From positions 7,910,079-7,974,078 of the forward strand of contig OZ038321.1 of assembly GCA_964035795.1 (NCBI GenBank): a DNA stretch of 64,000 nucleotides. The letters are read 5' to 3'. Each line of letters opens with the position of its first letter. Within the stretch, counting starts at the first letter, position 1. The notes beneath the pieces are model-generated. The model ran no database searches. It was not told the DNA's origin and was given only the letters and a program-made list of their open reading frames with translations. The stretch comes from Pterobdella sp. o SKG-2022. Taxonomy: Eukaryota; Annelida; Clitellata; Hirudinida; Piscicolidae. The position numbers were made by a program, and so were the translations under genes. Positions 47,391-60,388 of the stretch are shown here, in pieces.

Positions 47391-48417
47391 TTTATGAAGC
47401 AACTTTAACCATCTACTTGATGTGTTTTAACAAACACACACTTCAAGAAAATTTCGACATGTTACAACCTGGAAAGTTAAAGATAATTAGATAACATTTA
47501 TAACTCATACATTTCAAAATTAAAAAATTTAAGTAGAGATTATTATTAGCAAGATCATTCAATGACATGAAAACCCATCGAAATCGCAGAATTTAAAAAA
47601 ACTGTATTGAACACATTTATTTTAGACTTGAAAACCCAAAAAATATTAGCCAAATTTATCAATGCAAGAGTAGAAGCATCCGTTAACTTGAAAACACAAA
47701 ACCTCTCAAGTTTTAGTTGAAAACGATTTTTTGTTTGCAAAAATGCTTTTTACTGAAGGCAATTGCCACAACATGGTTTTTAATGAAATACATTTTAATA
47801 TTAACCCATAGAACAAGCGCCAAGATTTGACATTATCCATCCAGCAAAATAACAGTTAAAAATATTTAAAAAGCTGCAAAACTAAAAAATATTGAAGTAA
47901 AAAAACTTAAAAAATTGAAAAAAGGCGACAATTCTTTTAAAAATTCCATGCACACCTGCTAGTTCACTAGTGGATGTCCACGCTTTCTACATATTTTTTT
48001 TCATCTTTTATAGCTTTGATTTAATTCTATTTCAATATTTTAGAATTTCACTTTCATTATTCTTGTCAAGCGTTATAGAATTAATATTACATGATGTTAC
48101 CATGGCAACGTCTTTAAGTTTTTATACTTGATAATGTGACAGGCACTTCGCGTGAGCGAAAAAATCATTGAATAGCTTTAGGCTAGTTGATGAACCAATC
48201 ATAGAACTCCAAAAAAATTGTGAAAGTACTGAAATAATCATTTTTAGAAGTTTTATGAAAAAAAAACTAAATTTATCAACTAACAAAGCTTTTTGTACAA
48301 TCCGTGAATATTTAAACATTATGATACATGAATATTTTCAGGGAAAAAAAAACTAATATTTTTCAAAGCCTATGATTGGTTCAATTTAAAACAGCTTTTT
48401 GCAGCTTGGAACTTTTT
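47391..48417. other. AT-rich intergenic, no supported gene
   Basis: A CTTGATAATGT … CTTCGCGTGAGCG stretch at 48127-48160 recalls the Penelope-type terminal repeats but is too diverged to call. The open frames here are low-complexity. Confidence 0.4.
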
Positions 48418-48530
48418 TAGATAAGGTGAGTTCAACTCGCGAAAAGCTTCGTTTTATTATTCAGTTAATAAAAGTGTTTGATTCAAATCGTTTTTGTTAA
48501 TAGACTAGTTTAGTTAATCATTCTATAGAG
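48418..48530 (+). repeat. Penelope-type terminal repeat, solo copy
   Basis: GGTGAGTTCAACTCGCGAAA, AGCTTCG, then TTATTCAGTTAATAAAAGTG and GTTAATAGACTAGTTTAGTT. It matches the right arm and outer flank of the hairpin at 24020-24112. Confidence 0.6.
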
Positions 48531-48639
48531 AAGAAAGTGTGTTTTTCATTGACCAATAGAATTGAAACATTGTTTTGGTTTGGTGATGTAATGCTATTTG
48601 TTATTAATATTTTTGAAATAAATGATACCATTTAAATGC

Positions 48640-48715
48640 CTTCCTAGCGGGAGAAATAGCAAATTAAAAAAATCTGGTCCAAATCTGCTTCAATCCTATT
48701 GGTCAGTGACAAACA
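48640..48715 (+). repeat. Dispersed repeat, copy 1 of 2
   Basis: CTAGCGGGAGAAATAGCAAA, then AAAAAAATCTGGTC and CTTCAATCCTATTGGTCA. It matches 62110-62178 with few differences over about 68 bp. The nature of the parent element is unknown. Confidence 0.65.
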
Positions 48716-49299
48716 CTTTTTTGTCTATATAAAGCGTAAAGTGCTTGTTAGAAATGCAAATATTTTTCAAAGAAATGGAGTTTTAACAAAAGTGGAACTT
48801 TAAACTTTCAAAATACTAATGAGGTCTTGTAAAATAAATAAAATCAAAAAAAAAATTTATTTCAATTTTACACCGAAGATTATTTTGCCCATACAGTTTA
48901 CACCAGCTCCCGTGTTTACAAATCTTACAAGCAGTACAGAAGTTGCAGGATCTAGAGAAAATTATAATCTGAGATATACCAAAATCATGATGGAATCACT
49001 ATAGAACTTTTGAAACACGCAAATAAAAGAATTTAGATTTTTAAGCAAAAAAACTCAATCTTATTCATTTAAAATTTCAAAGTATTTGTATGAACACAGA
49101 AATATTAATTTCCCTTTTGAAACCCAAAAAGTCGCAATCATCATGTGACAGCAAATATTCAAGAACTGACATTTCGACTTGTTAGAAAAAATTTAGGTTA
49201 TGAATAAAAAAAAGCAATGAATGAGAATAAATGAGAATAATTAATAAAATGGAAATCTAAAAATTAATGATCTATGAAATGCCCAGGTTCTTCCATTTC
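48716..49299. other. AT-rich intergenic, nothing recognised
   Basis: No supported gene. The open frame at 48819-49004 is short and featureless. Confidence 0.4.
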
Positions 49300-49565
49300 T
49301 AAAAAGTCTTAATGTCCATTAGATCATTCATAGCAGGTTTTTCCATCATAATATGGTATGCTTCTTGTAACTTCTTCTTTTCAGTCATGGGGTGCTTTCT
49401 CGATTGTTCAGATGAGCTTGTGTCTAGGGTTAGAGGAAATTTTTTTTGCAGGTTTTGAATTTTTTTCAACCTATCATGCTTTTTCTACCTTGTTGTGGCT
49501 TTTCAACCTCTTTCGCCTATATAGATTTTGTTACAATTGCAAGTTTTTTGTATATAATATTATGG
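49300..49565 (-). mobile_element. Penelope-like GIY-YIG endonuclease fragment
   Basis: The minus strand reads CNKIYIGERG (the Penelope 'C…YIGET' block), then a KKHDRLKKI stretch and SSSEQSRKHPMTEKKKLQ. Two stops interrupt it. The sequence differs from the GIY-YIG block at 46394-46702, so a second Penelope lineage is present. The hydrophobic plus-strand open frame here is a shadow. Confidence 0.5.
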
Positions 49566-49689
49566 TGATAGTTTAACTTGTCTTTTATTAGAAAAATCGA
49601 TTTAATTTTTGATAAAATTTTTTTAATATTGTGTTATTCAGTTTAAAAAAGTTTGATTTGAATTGTTTGCGTATTAGGCTTTACTTAGG

Positions 49690-51425
49690 GCGGCAATATA
49701 TTATGTCAAGAAATAGTAGCCGCCACGACGGCAGCCCAGACTCCTGTCTCTCATTGCTCCAGCCAGATCTTCTATTTCCATGCCACAGTCTTTAGCCAGG
49801 CTGTCAACAAATGTCATTGTCAGTCTACCTCTACTGACACTACCATGTCTTGGTTCCCAGAGTACTAGATCTGCAACGACTTCGTCGCTCCTTCTGAAGC
49901 AGTGTCCAGCAAACTTCAAACGTCTCTGTCTGATCACGTCGGAGATTTTTGGCAGACACGAGTAAAGCATTGTATTGGAGACATTGTCTCTCCAACTAAT
50001 TCTTAAGGTTGCTCGAAGCAGTCTCATATAGTATCCGTCCAGTTTTTTCTTGAAGCTATTTGTTAGGGTCCAAGTTTCTACGGTAGCCTTGAAAACTTTT
50101 ACCTTGAAGCGCCGTTGTAAACTTTAGTTACATATTAGTGATAATTTTTTTGACGCTTTACACGCTAACACCTTTCTGATAACCAAGTCTTTTTACATTG
50201 AACCTATCCAGAATCCCAGCTACTTATAATCATCAACGCATTCGATGTCATTGTCCTCAACTGTAGTGATGTTTGGTACTTCTTTTTGATTGAGTGATAG
50301 AAAGTTAGTTTTCTCCCCGTTAATGTTAAGTAAAACTTTCTTTGCTGCTTTTTCTAATTCATTGAAAAATGTCTGGGCTTGGTTTATCTCATTTGACATG
50401 AGAACAATATCATCTGCAAAGTCACAATCTGCTTTAAATCTTCTACTCTGTTTCTTTACAAGGGTGAAACCAAATTTCTCTTCATTATTGGTAATAGCTC
50501 TTCTTAACACATAGTCTAAAACAATCATAAGAAAATATGGTGCTAGCGTATCATCTCGTAGAACACCAGCTTGATCCCGAAGCTTCTCGTTTCGCCGTCG
50601 AGTGATAGAACTTTAGCTTGAGTAATTCTATACATGTTTCTGATTGCAGTCACAAAAATATCAGGAATTCCATATGCCTGTAATATTTTGAACATTTTGC
50701 CTATGTGAACTGTTTCAAATGGTTTCTTGAAGTCAATAAAAGTGAAAAGTATGGGTAGCTTTTTCTTTTTCACACCTTTCAAGAGTAGTCTTTTAGCAAA
50801 AATGACCTGTTGTAGATCTATTATTGCAAAATTCGTTTTGATTAATGCGTAACTTGTGATCGATTCCGGATTTTATTCGATTCAGAATCATCTTATTATA
50901 CGCTTTAGCCACAACCGAACTTAAGCTTATACCATGATAGCTGCTAGCAGATCTCAGATCTCCACTTTTTGATATGGGGATAATATTCAGCATTGTCCAT
51001 CGACGTGGTATGTTTTGTTGAACTAGCGCAGTGTTGCATATAACCAGAATTATGCCATCAAATTTGTAATGCTTAAGTGTTTAAGGTGTAATCCCATTTT
51101 CACCACATACCTTTCCACTAACTAGAGTAGATTTCACCTTTTCGTACTCATCCATACTGAACGCATCATCTCTAATCTTGACATCGTTAAATGTTGGAGC
51201 AATTTCTTCCAACTCATCTTCATCTGTGGTTTTTAAAATGTTGAAACCAGTTTTCAATTCTTTTTGTAGCTGTTGCTGACGATGTAATCAGTGTTCTTCC
51301 GTTCACTGTTTCATACTTAATATCTTTTGTATGCAACATTCTGTGTTCCTGTATACCCAACACATCTACTTTTTCTGCAATTGTGTTGCAAACTAATTCT
51401 TTACGTAGTCTTTGCATTCTTTTTG
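49690..51425 (-). mobile_element. Non-LTR retrotransposon with EN remnant, RT and C-terminal domain
   Basis: Right to left: an endonuclease piece (51417-51260: RKELVCNTIAEKVDVLGIQE); a linker (to about 51060) with GKVCGENGITP and one TAA; RT blocks 50993-50793 (LNIIPISKSGDLRSASSYHG ISLSS-type, INQNEFCNNRSTT); 50782-50543 (TFIDFKKPFETVHIGKMF); 50528-50220 (CDFADDIVLMSN, the FADD catalytic motif); and the tail 50027-49701 (LRISWRDNVSN, RRLKFAGHCFRR, VSRGRLTMTFVD). It is close to full in the 3' half, with an internal deletion after the endonuclease piece and several frameshifts. The most complete LINE in the window. Confidence 0.88.
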
Positions 51426-51469
51426 TTTACATTCATCTTTGATATTTTTAAACATTTGTTACAGTTTAA

Positions 51470-52015
51470 AAATTAAGATTTTCTTCTAGCCTCACCAATC
51501 TTAGTTCCACACTTCCGTATCCGGTTTAAGCGTGAATTATCATCATATATGTCAGAAAAATTGGAGGTTTGGCCATAAGCAAAAGTTTCAGAGACTCTAA
51601 CTCTTGTGTCGGGTTGTCCTACCATTTCTTTTATAATGCTAATAATAACTGGAACTCCTACAGTTTTGAACTCAGAGTAACCATCTCCTATATCGTTTGT
51701 CTTCAAATGACTAATAAAAATGATATGCCCAATCGTAACCCTGATCCGGAGGGCTAAACGCGTGCTGGTCTTCACCCAAAGAACGCCCGCCCATTTTGGT
51801 CCGCTACTGCTTATTGATTGTTCGTAGCAAACCTACATATATGTAGGCTTTTCCACCTCTGCCATCTGTGGACGCAGACCAGAAGCTGGGCATTCTCATC
51901 AAGACACCATCTCTAGGTGATTGTCAACCAAGACTGAAAAGCGCTTCCCCTGCCCACGAGTTAGACTTTCTCCCGCTGGTCACCAATCCAGTATTTCAAA
52001 TCTCGTATTAGGCTA
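51470..52015 (-). mobile_element. Probable 5' UTR / upstream part of the 49.7-51.4 kb LINE
   Basis: An unusually GC-rich island (51740-51990) in an AT-rich setting, directly upstream of the LINE in its own orientation. On the minus strand it begins near ATACTGGATTGGTGACCAGC and runs towards the endonuclease. Its sharp right edge (about 52010) would be the 5' end of the insertion. I see no protein motif in it. Confidence 0.45.
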
Positions 52016-53096
52016 ATTTATACATAAGTTAGTTATTTCATTCTACGTAGTTCATTTTAAAAAGCATGGGACCCTCTTCGAAAAAAATAAAAAACCAAAG
52101 AATGATATGAAAGTCAAGAAAGAAGATAAATCAAGATCCTTTGAAATAAATAGTTACAATAACTTTAACTACAACCTTTCTTAGAACATTAACTTTAATC
52201 TCTTACTTAACTATCTATGATTATTCCTTTATATATCTAAACAATTCTATCACTAATGAATTATGATAACATTGTACTTATCGAAAATTTTAGTTTCTTC
52301 AAAATAAAGTACCTTTAAAATACTCATTTTTCAAAGAATAAAACCTGAAAAACAGAAATTAAATGTTTTATGCAAATAGTGAAGAGTTGAAATTGGATGT
52401 ATTTGTATTAAAGTTCAAAATAAAATAAAATTCTTATACTAAAAGGTTGAAAGTGTTTTCGATCAAGAGAATAATCTGTGGCAGACACTGAAATTAAGTA
52501 TGCAACTCAGTTATTCAGGTTTTTTTTTGAGAATTTCAAACGGGTGCTACCTTCGCCATTTTTTTTTGACACTGGAATTTAGATTGTCTGCAACATGCAT
52601 ATACAACACTGCACTTGTCGGCTTGAAGGAGTGAAATTGAGCATTAAACAAACTGAAAAATTCAAATCGCGCAAAGCTCAATCTTTTCATGAATTGATTC
52701 CATTCTTTAGACTTTATAAACAAAATAATATTGAATCTGAAAAATTTTACAACTATGCGGCTAAAAGTTACTATTGGTCATATTGCACGCTGTACATAAA
52801 GGATAGTAATGAGAAAACTTCGGTTTGCAAATATTTGATTGGACATAAAAATTTGTAAACAGTGAGTTTATTTAAGTTTGCAAGTTCAATAAAGTTTGAT
52901 GTTTTCAATTAAATAGGCTCTTAAAAACTCGTTCTTCAATTGTTTCTGTTCAATAAAAAAGATGGAATTCTTCATATTACCTTTTATTGTTTTTCTTTTT
53001 TGAGGATTTTATTTTTTATAAAAATTTATTTTTTGTTAAAAAGATATTGGGAAATAGCAAAAACAAAAATGATCGAAAGATATCTTGGAGTAAGCT
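52016..53096. other. Intergenic with one unassigned plus-strand ORF
   Basis: An ORF at 52595-52858 (+, 87 codons) has mixed composition with four Cys in its first and last thirds. AATAAA follows at about 52890. I do not recognise it and see no partner exons. AATAAA motifs on the minus strand near 52985-53025 could serve the gene at 53097-56059. Confidence 0.35.
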
Positions 53097-56059
53097 TTAT
53101 AGTGCCCGATGTCTCAGCTTTAGCCGACACCACTCTATCTGTAAATTTGAATTGTTGCATTAGAATTTAAATTACTGAATAAGAATATTCCCAAGATGGG
53201 ATATGATCTTTGAATTCTCACCTGGAGCTCTACCTTCTTGCCGCCCTTCATCTCCACTGCAGGAAGCAGCTTTGGCCGGGCAAGCATTTTGTCCTTCTGC
53301 TCCACCGGAGTTTTTTTAATTTTGCCTTTATAGTTTCTATATATAAAAAATCCGAAATTTTTTTAAACAGTTCAAATGTTTTAATCACCTTGAGGAGACG
53401 TGAACTCTAAGTGGCACATGGAAGCTACATCATCCTTGTGATCTTCATATACCAAAGCATCATCATGAGGACAGTAGTGACCTTTTTGTCTAAAAGCGTT
53501 GATCACATAGATTTCGCCAACCTCAGCTCTAAAATCAAAACACCGAGAAAAAACCGTACCTTGAAGTTTGTATAGTAAGTTATACTAAATTACTGAAACT
53601 TTTTGAATAAAAATGTTCTTTTTTTAGATTTTTAAGTTTTAGATTTCTCAAAACTCTGTGTCAATAAAATTGAGACAAGAGAAATCTCATTTCCACAGAA
53701 ACTATACTCATGTTTACTCGTGTCATATCGATCGGTCACATCTTTTGTCTCATAAATTCATGAAATTAAAATACAGCTAGCAAATAAACTTGAAACTTTT
53801 TCAATTATTATAATCATTTAGATATTCATTTAAAAACTCTTTGAATGCTCCGAAATAGTAAGAACACGTTTCATGAATCCAACTAGGAATCTTCAATCAT
53901 ATATAGATTTTTTATGAAAGTACCATTGCAAACATTTACTATTTGATTTTTGTGCTAAAACAAAAATTAATCAAAGCTTTGTATATATTTTTTATACAAA
54001 GTTTTCATTTGAACTAGTTTGATGTTAGTTACCAGATTCTTTGAAATTCTCAACATCAACGTCTTTTTAATGAAATGTACTAGTTTATAAATTTTCACAT
54101 CTTTTTATTGATATGCGGGGTTTCATAAGAGAATACGAACTAATTATAAAAGGCTTTTTCATAATAGTTTTAAGTTGATTCAGCTATGCTGCTTTGAGAT
54201 CAGATTCTTAAGTTTGCATTAACAATTGTTCTCAAAAGTCAGAAATCAAATGAATGATCTAGTTTAAAACGCTATTAAACTCAAAATTCCACAAAAGGAC
54301 CATACATACAATATATATAGAAGAGCAAATACCATTAGGTAGTCGGGTTTTTTAGTTTCTCTAATAATTTCAGCAGCGTTATTTCATAGAGTAAAGCCTT
54401 AAGTCAAATACGGATCTTCATATACAAATGTCGTTTATAAGTTTCTCAGAAGATTTAATGAGTTTTGATTGAATAAAGACATGTAATAATCGATTCAATA
54501 TAAATTTAATGATTGTAGGTGTTGTCTACAAATCAGTATGGCTTATTGACCTAAATGTTCCAATTTAATCTACTTATTAATTGATAATATTATAACAATT
54601 GGCAAATCAATGACTATATGTAACCTGTTTCAGTCAGATCAACATTATAGGGAAATTCACCTCCTTTCAAAACACAAAGAATCTGTTCAGTAAACAATGT
54701 TTTTTTTCATTTATGTATTTTTTGATTTTAAATTAATCTACCAGTTCCAACTTATTTTATCTTTAAATGTAAAGCATAGAAATGCAGCATGGTTTAGTAG
54801 AAAATAATCTAAAAATTACAAAACCTCTAGACGTGAGTTGGTGACATTGACGTTTTGATAAACTTCACTTTTTGCCACGTCTTGTAATGTACTTACCACC
54901 TTAGCGATCCAACTTATTGACGCTTCCTCGATCTTCATTTTAATAGGCTTCTCAGTCTTCCATTCGCAAATTTTGTGTGCTGCCAACAAATATTGTGTTT
55001 TTAAAGATTAAAATTCGTTCATTTCTCATTTTTTAAGAGATACTTTTTTTCTCAGTCTTTTCAAAGAATAACTTTGAAATCATATCGATTAAATATACGA
55101 AAACTGAAAATTTTTATAAGACTGAGGTTAAATACATAGCATGTTATCTGAACCATCTTTTTGCTTCATATTCCATCACAAATGACAATTTGAAAGAGCG
55201 ATTTTACAAATTTAGCATAAGTTATAGAAAGTTTCATATGCAATTGTCAAACTGATCTGAAACACAATTGAAACAATTAATGTTTAGATTGCGTTGAAAT
55301 ATAAATTAATGTTTTCTTTCAATAAAAAATAAGTGATTAGATGATGGTGAATCGTTCAAGATTTGAACAGAAAATTTTTCTAAGCAAATTTTTATATTTT
55401 TTTCAAACAATTTTGACTGACTTTATAATATAAAAATAGGGGTTTTTGGTGAATAACTTTGTTTTTTTTCAATAAACAAACTAGTTAACAAATCAACCTG
55501 GAGCACACAACAATTACTAATCAACATCAGATTCATAACGCTTTTATCGCCCTAAATCATTCTTCAAAGATATATCTTTCGCTTGGCCTTACCTATTGCT
55601 ATATCAACTTTATCATTCAAAATTTTTTCTTTAATCCTTATTTTTATTTATTTTGGTTCTTGAAAAGCTATTTGATTGAATATAACCACTCGAAAAACCC
55701 ATTAACACCAAATTTTGGCATTCCAAACGGGTTTTTATTCTATTACTAGTTTCTAGTTGAGAGCTGTTTTTCTGTAGTTTCTGTGAATATTCAAAGTTAA
55801 AAATCCTTCAACATTAAATCTAAACTATGCTTTTTATCGTTCCAATCAATTTTTTTTCAAATCTTCTAAACTCAAAGTTTACAAGAATGATGAAAAAGGA
55901 TAAGAAAAAGGTCTAACCGATTTCAGGAGGGAGAGTACATTCAAAAATTGAACCGGTATTATTTTCAGCACAGCACAAGCTTACAAACATCACGAACAAT
56001 ACAAAACCCCCAAGAAAGCCAAATGGCCTAGGTGATTTGACACTTGAGTACTCGTGCAT
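53097..56059 (-). CDS. Putative small secreted Cys-containing protein, family unknown
   Basis: Found by exon chaining. Exons 56059-55918, 54979-54897, 53521-53389, 53325-53222, 53138-53097 join in phase to 167 aa. Every intron is GT-AG, with donors such as GTAAGT and GTGAGA. Residues 1-31 look like a signal peptide: basic N-region, then FGFLGGFVLFVMFVSLCC, cleavage near CCA|ENN. Next is an N-glycosylation site (NNT) and CTLPPEIAHKICEWKTEKP, SWIAKVVGEIYVINAFRQKG, HYCPHDDALVYEDHKDD and a Lys-rich C-terminus (LLPAVEMKGGKKVELQ). The A.V....IYVI..FRQKG pattern faintly recalls netrin-like or neuregulin N-terminal modules, but I do not assign it. The last exon (13 codons) is least certain: if the true continuation was lost, the gene may be truncated. 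Confidence 0.55.
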
Positions 56060-59000
56060 AACTTTATCGTTTGTAGATCTAAACCGCGTCCAACAGTTGT
56101 TCTACCTGTAATCAATTATAACTTGACGTTAAAGATTTGTTTAAAAGGTAACATGAATTTTCAATATTTAACTTTTAGACTTTTCCTATAAAATAGTTAA
56201 CCGATAATAGGGATTATGCAAATAATACTCAAAAGGTATTTTGATGAAAGCATTTTTTTGATTGTTGCACTCTATAAACTTCAAAGTTATGAGTTTCCAA
56301 AGGGTTTCGAGCTTTTAAAATCGATTTTAATGCCGAAATTTGAATTTTTTTAGAGATTGTCAAATTTTTACTGAATGACTTATTCTTATTCAAAAGAATT
56401 CTAAAGTATGTTTTTTTTTAATTTTTTCAAATAAATTTTTAAGACAAAAAAAAATTGAAGAATAAGAATTCCAACTAAAAATCTAATAAATAACTAACAA
56501 TAGTTTTGCAAAATATCAAAATGTGGAATGTTCTTTGAATTTTTAAAACATTTTCAATTTCAAAAATTAAAAATAAGCCACTGAACATTTTTATCCAGTC
56601 TTGTAGATCGTATTTTATATACGGTTGTCTCATGCTATCCTTCACATACACTTATATAACCATAGTGCATCCCCGATTGAATTAAATATAAATGTAGCCT
56701 TAAGTAATTATTCAGCGTGTTTATTTTAACAAATCCAAACAAATGTGCTTTTTTTCTTCAAAAAATCGTTTCTCTTATGTTTCAAAAACTTGATAGGATT
56801 AACAAATTTTTCATTTATGTGAAATACATTACAAGATAACATGTGTTTTGATATGGACTTTCAAATATCATCATTAAGAACATCGAAAAACATGCACCGG
56901 TAAAAACCAGCATTATTACCTGTTTATATCGCAGAAACTTTATGCAAGACCTTACAAAGTAGAATTCATAATTTGGAAAAACACTATAAAGATATATTTT
57001 CCAAACTTAGTATTGTTCGTTAATTTTACACTTTCCATGATTTTTCGAAAAAAAATTATTTATTATGTTTTTTATACAACTTTCAACCATATTATACCTT
57101 TAATTATATAGTACAAAACTTGATATAATATTGAATGATACGATACCTAACTAAACTCCTTATATAAATAAACAAAACAAAATTATGTCAAAATAAATGA
57201 TAGAAAAAAAGACAGAATACAAACAAAGTGATACATAAAAAGTGGTTACATGGAATTGAGATTCACATTTATGAGCTTATTCTCCCCCATATGCAACATC
57301 TCATGTAGATTATCAAGCCCTTATAATTCATCTTTCCATCAACCCTTCATGAAACATAACAATCTGCATAACTGTCATCGATATCAAAATGCCCATCACT
57401 AGTAACATTAATCTTACAAACGAAGCGGCTTTTTTTGTACTTCAACCTTAATATAAACCTTTAAACAATTTTTAGCTCATGTTTTCTTAATAAATTAATG
57501 TCGTTTAAATTTTTTATACTTTTAAACCTTCTAAACGATGTTTATTTTTAGCTTGTTGAAATTAAATAACTTGAGTGACTAAGCAAAAATTAATTATTGA
57601 TACAATTATGAGGCCTTATGGAACACTGGTGTGTAATTACAGAAAAATTTATAGTCCACTCGTATGATAATCGTGAGCTATTAAACACCCAGTTGAATTA
57701 CTCCAGGTTTTAGTGTAATTGTGGTTTACTAAATTAACTTGAAACACTTAGTTTATCACATTGATGTTATTCAACTGAAAAATGACTAATGCGGTGAATT
57801 CGTTTTATTTAATGTGTTTTTAATCATCATATTTTTGATGCCTCAATTCAAATCCATTTGATAACAAAGACGCATCATAAATTGCATTGAAAAGTTCTTA
57901 CGATAAGCTGTAGTGTTATTGGTCAATGAGCTACAGAGGTCTTATATTAAACATCGCCACAGTGTTGTAACTGCACTCAAATAACACAATCGCCTAGTTA
58001 TATTCAGTCATATTTAATATGTTTTAAAAACTAAGACCATTATAATAATGAATATAAAACATAAAACAGTATATATTATTAATATAAAATATCGTACACG
58101 CTAGGTAAAATTATATTGAAAAACTAATTCTTTTTTATCTGTTCCATCAGTTCAAAAGTAGGAGAATGTTTATAAAGGTGAAATGTCCTCACAGGCTTTA
58201 AATAGTCACACTATTTATTTTCGTGTCTGTCATCTTTCTCACTTATCAAAAATGCCTATAAGATAAGCTAAAATGATTTTGAAGGTTTTTAAACGAGACG
58301 AAAATATTTTACTAGGGTGCTTTAGACATAATTTTTAACTCATGAGTTATGTCAAATAATCTGTTCTTTTGGAATCACAAGCTCATAATTGCTATCATGT
58401 GTGTCTTAATAGATTGTCATTAATCAACTTTCAATATACTAATTAAATTTAACATTGTATTCGACTATATTAATCGATATTTAGGTAAAATAAAGATGAT
58501 GCAATTGATCCTTGCACCTTTATCCTTATTTCTTGTTTAATAGATCTTTATATATCATGTTTCAGCATTGTTTGAGTTTGAATGATGTCATGCGCTGTGT
58601 GTAAGCCAACACTGACTTATCGAAATCACATTTTTGAATTAATCTTCCAGAATCTGGTTTTAGAAAGTTAAAACTTCTTTATTGGGCCATTCATTTATTT
58701 GAGTATTCTACATAAATTTCTAGTTTTTTTCTAACACAAAAATATTTCCGTTCATATTTTTAACATTTAAAAATAATAAGTGACTGAGCTATTTTTAAAC
58801 TCATAAACGCGTTATAAGAGGTGGATATAAGAATTTGCACTAATGTATTTTATTCATTGCATTTGATTGATCAATGCTTTGATTGATTCATCTCAAACTT
58901 TTCTCCCACAAAAAACATCAAAGCAAGTTTTATAGAGAAATTCAAGATCACGAACACTAGAGCTTAATGGCAAAATAATCATATTTACAAATCGATCTTT

Positions 59001-59684
59001 TAACACACATTTCAATGATAATTTAATATTGTTTTAATCCGAAATAGACCAGAGAAGCTTTTTTTTACCACGCAAAAACTCTTATGTTGTGATTTATCAA
59101 TGAAAGCCTTAAATAGGAATATGATAAAAATAGGAAATCAAACCTTACTTTGAATCTTCAAGATAACAAAAAATGACGCAAAATTAAAACCGTTAAAAAC
59201 AAAAACAACAGAGAATAGAAAAAATTATTTTTATTAAAAAAAATTTATTACTGATAAAAACGTTATTTCAGCAAAAAGGTTTAATTAAAAATATTTAAAG
59301 GACATGAAAGTTTGATAAATATCTCCAAGCAGATTTGCAGACTTGAACAATATAGATTTTTAGATTGCAGACGATTCTGAAAACATCCATTTAATAACGG
59401 TGCTCTTAAATGGCTGATCGATACAATCAATCAATCAAAATTTTTAAAATGATTCATAAAACTGTGTAATTTCAATTTTGAAAATTAATGTCACCACATT
59501 TTTGAAAGTTAAAATGGATGATCGTATGGTTGAAATAATTCAGACGTAAGGTTTAGTTTCATTACGTATCTAGCTCATTTAATTGTTATTATTAATAAAC
59601 TATTATTTATTTATTATTATAAAATAATAAATTTGTATTAATAAATTAGCATTATTAATAAACTTTCATTTTGAATTGTTGATC
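56060..59684. other. AT-rich intergenic, nothing recognised
   Basis: 3.6 kb without a protein-like frame, RNA gene or repeat that I can support on either strand. The first few hundred bases should hold the promoter of the 53097-56059 gene. Confidence 0.45.
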
Positions 59685-59905
59685 TGCTTCTTCCACTTCT
59701 TTCTGTCAGCTGCCAGCATACTTACTTTTACTAGGTCTCCTCTATTGTTCACTGAGATTTCCAGACTTTTTTAGCACTGATGCCAGAATGGTTTTAGGTC
59801 TTCATTTTGGTGGGTATGTATGGCACGTCGTAGTACTTGTTCATGGGTTTTTGGGCGGGTGTACGCGGATCAAGTCTTATGATATGGTCTTCTGAGTCTT
59901 ATAGT
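59685..59905 (-). mobile_element. Non-LTR retrotransposon 3' end fragment
   Basis: The minus strand reads, in broken frames, a DHIIRLDPRTPAQ-like segment, then a GISAKK…V…NNRGDLVKVS region and LAADRKKWKKQI, a typical LINE C-terminal ending ('AADR..WR..I'). About 220 bp, GC-richer than its surroundings. Confidence 0.5.
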
Positions 59906-60388
59906 TTTGCTCAATTGTTGTTTCATGCTTATTTGAGATTTCAAAATGTATATAGTTATCTTACAAAAACTTTATCAATAAAATTACTTAATCATAATTA
60001 AATATACCAAAGCGCATTTGAAATTGTCTTATTGGTAGAGATTAGTGGCAAAGGAACACGCGTGGTGGATTGAAGTGATGTCCACATTCCTATAAAATGC
60101 CACAATGCTGTATGTTGTTGGTGCCGTGGCGAGTAAAGGCCGCCATTAAGTAAGCTTTACCCAGAAAGAATTCTACTCAAACCAGTGTGTTAATCATTTC
60201 AATTCATTTTTATTTTTGGAACGATTAAAATGTACTCCTTGTTTTGACAGCCTGAAACCAAGACTACATTTTGAAACTAATTGCCAATTTTTTTTATAGA
60301 ATCTTTTTATTGATTATATTACGTAGGTATCATAATTATTGTTTAATTTTTAAAAATATTTATAGTAACCCATTTTATTAACTATCTT

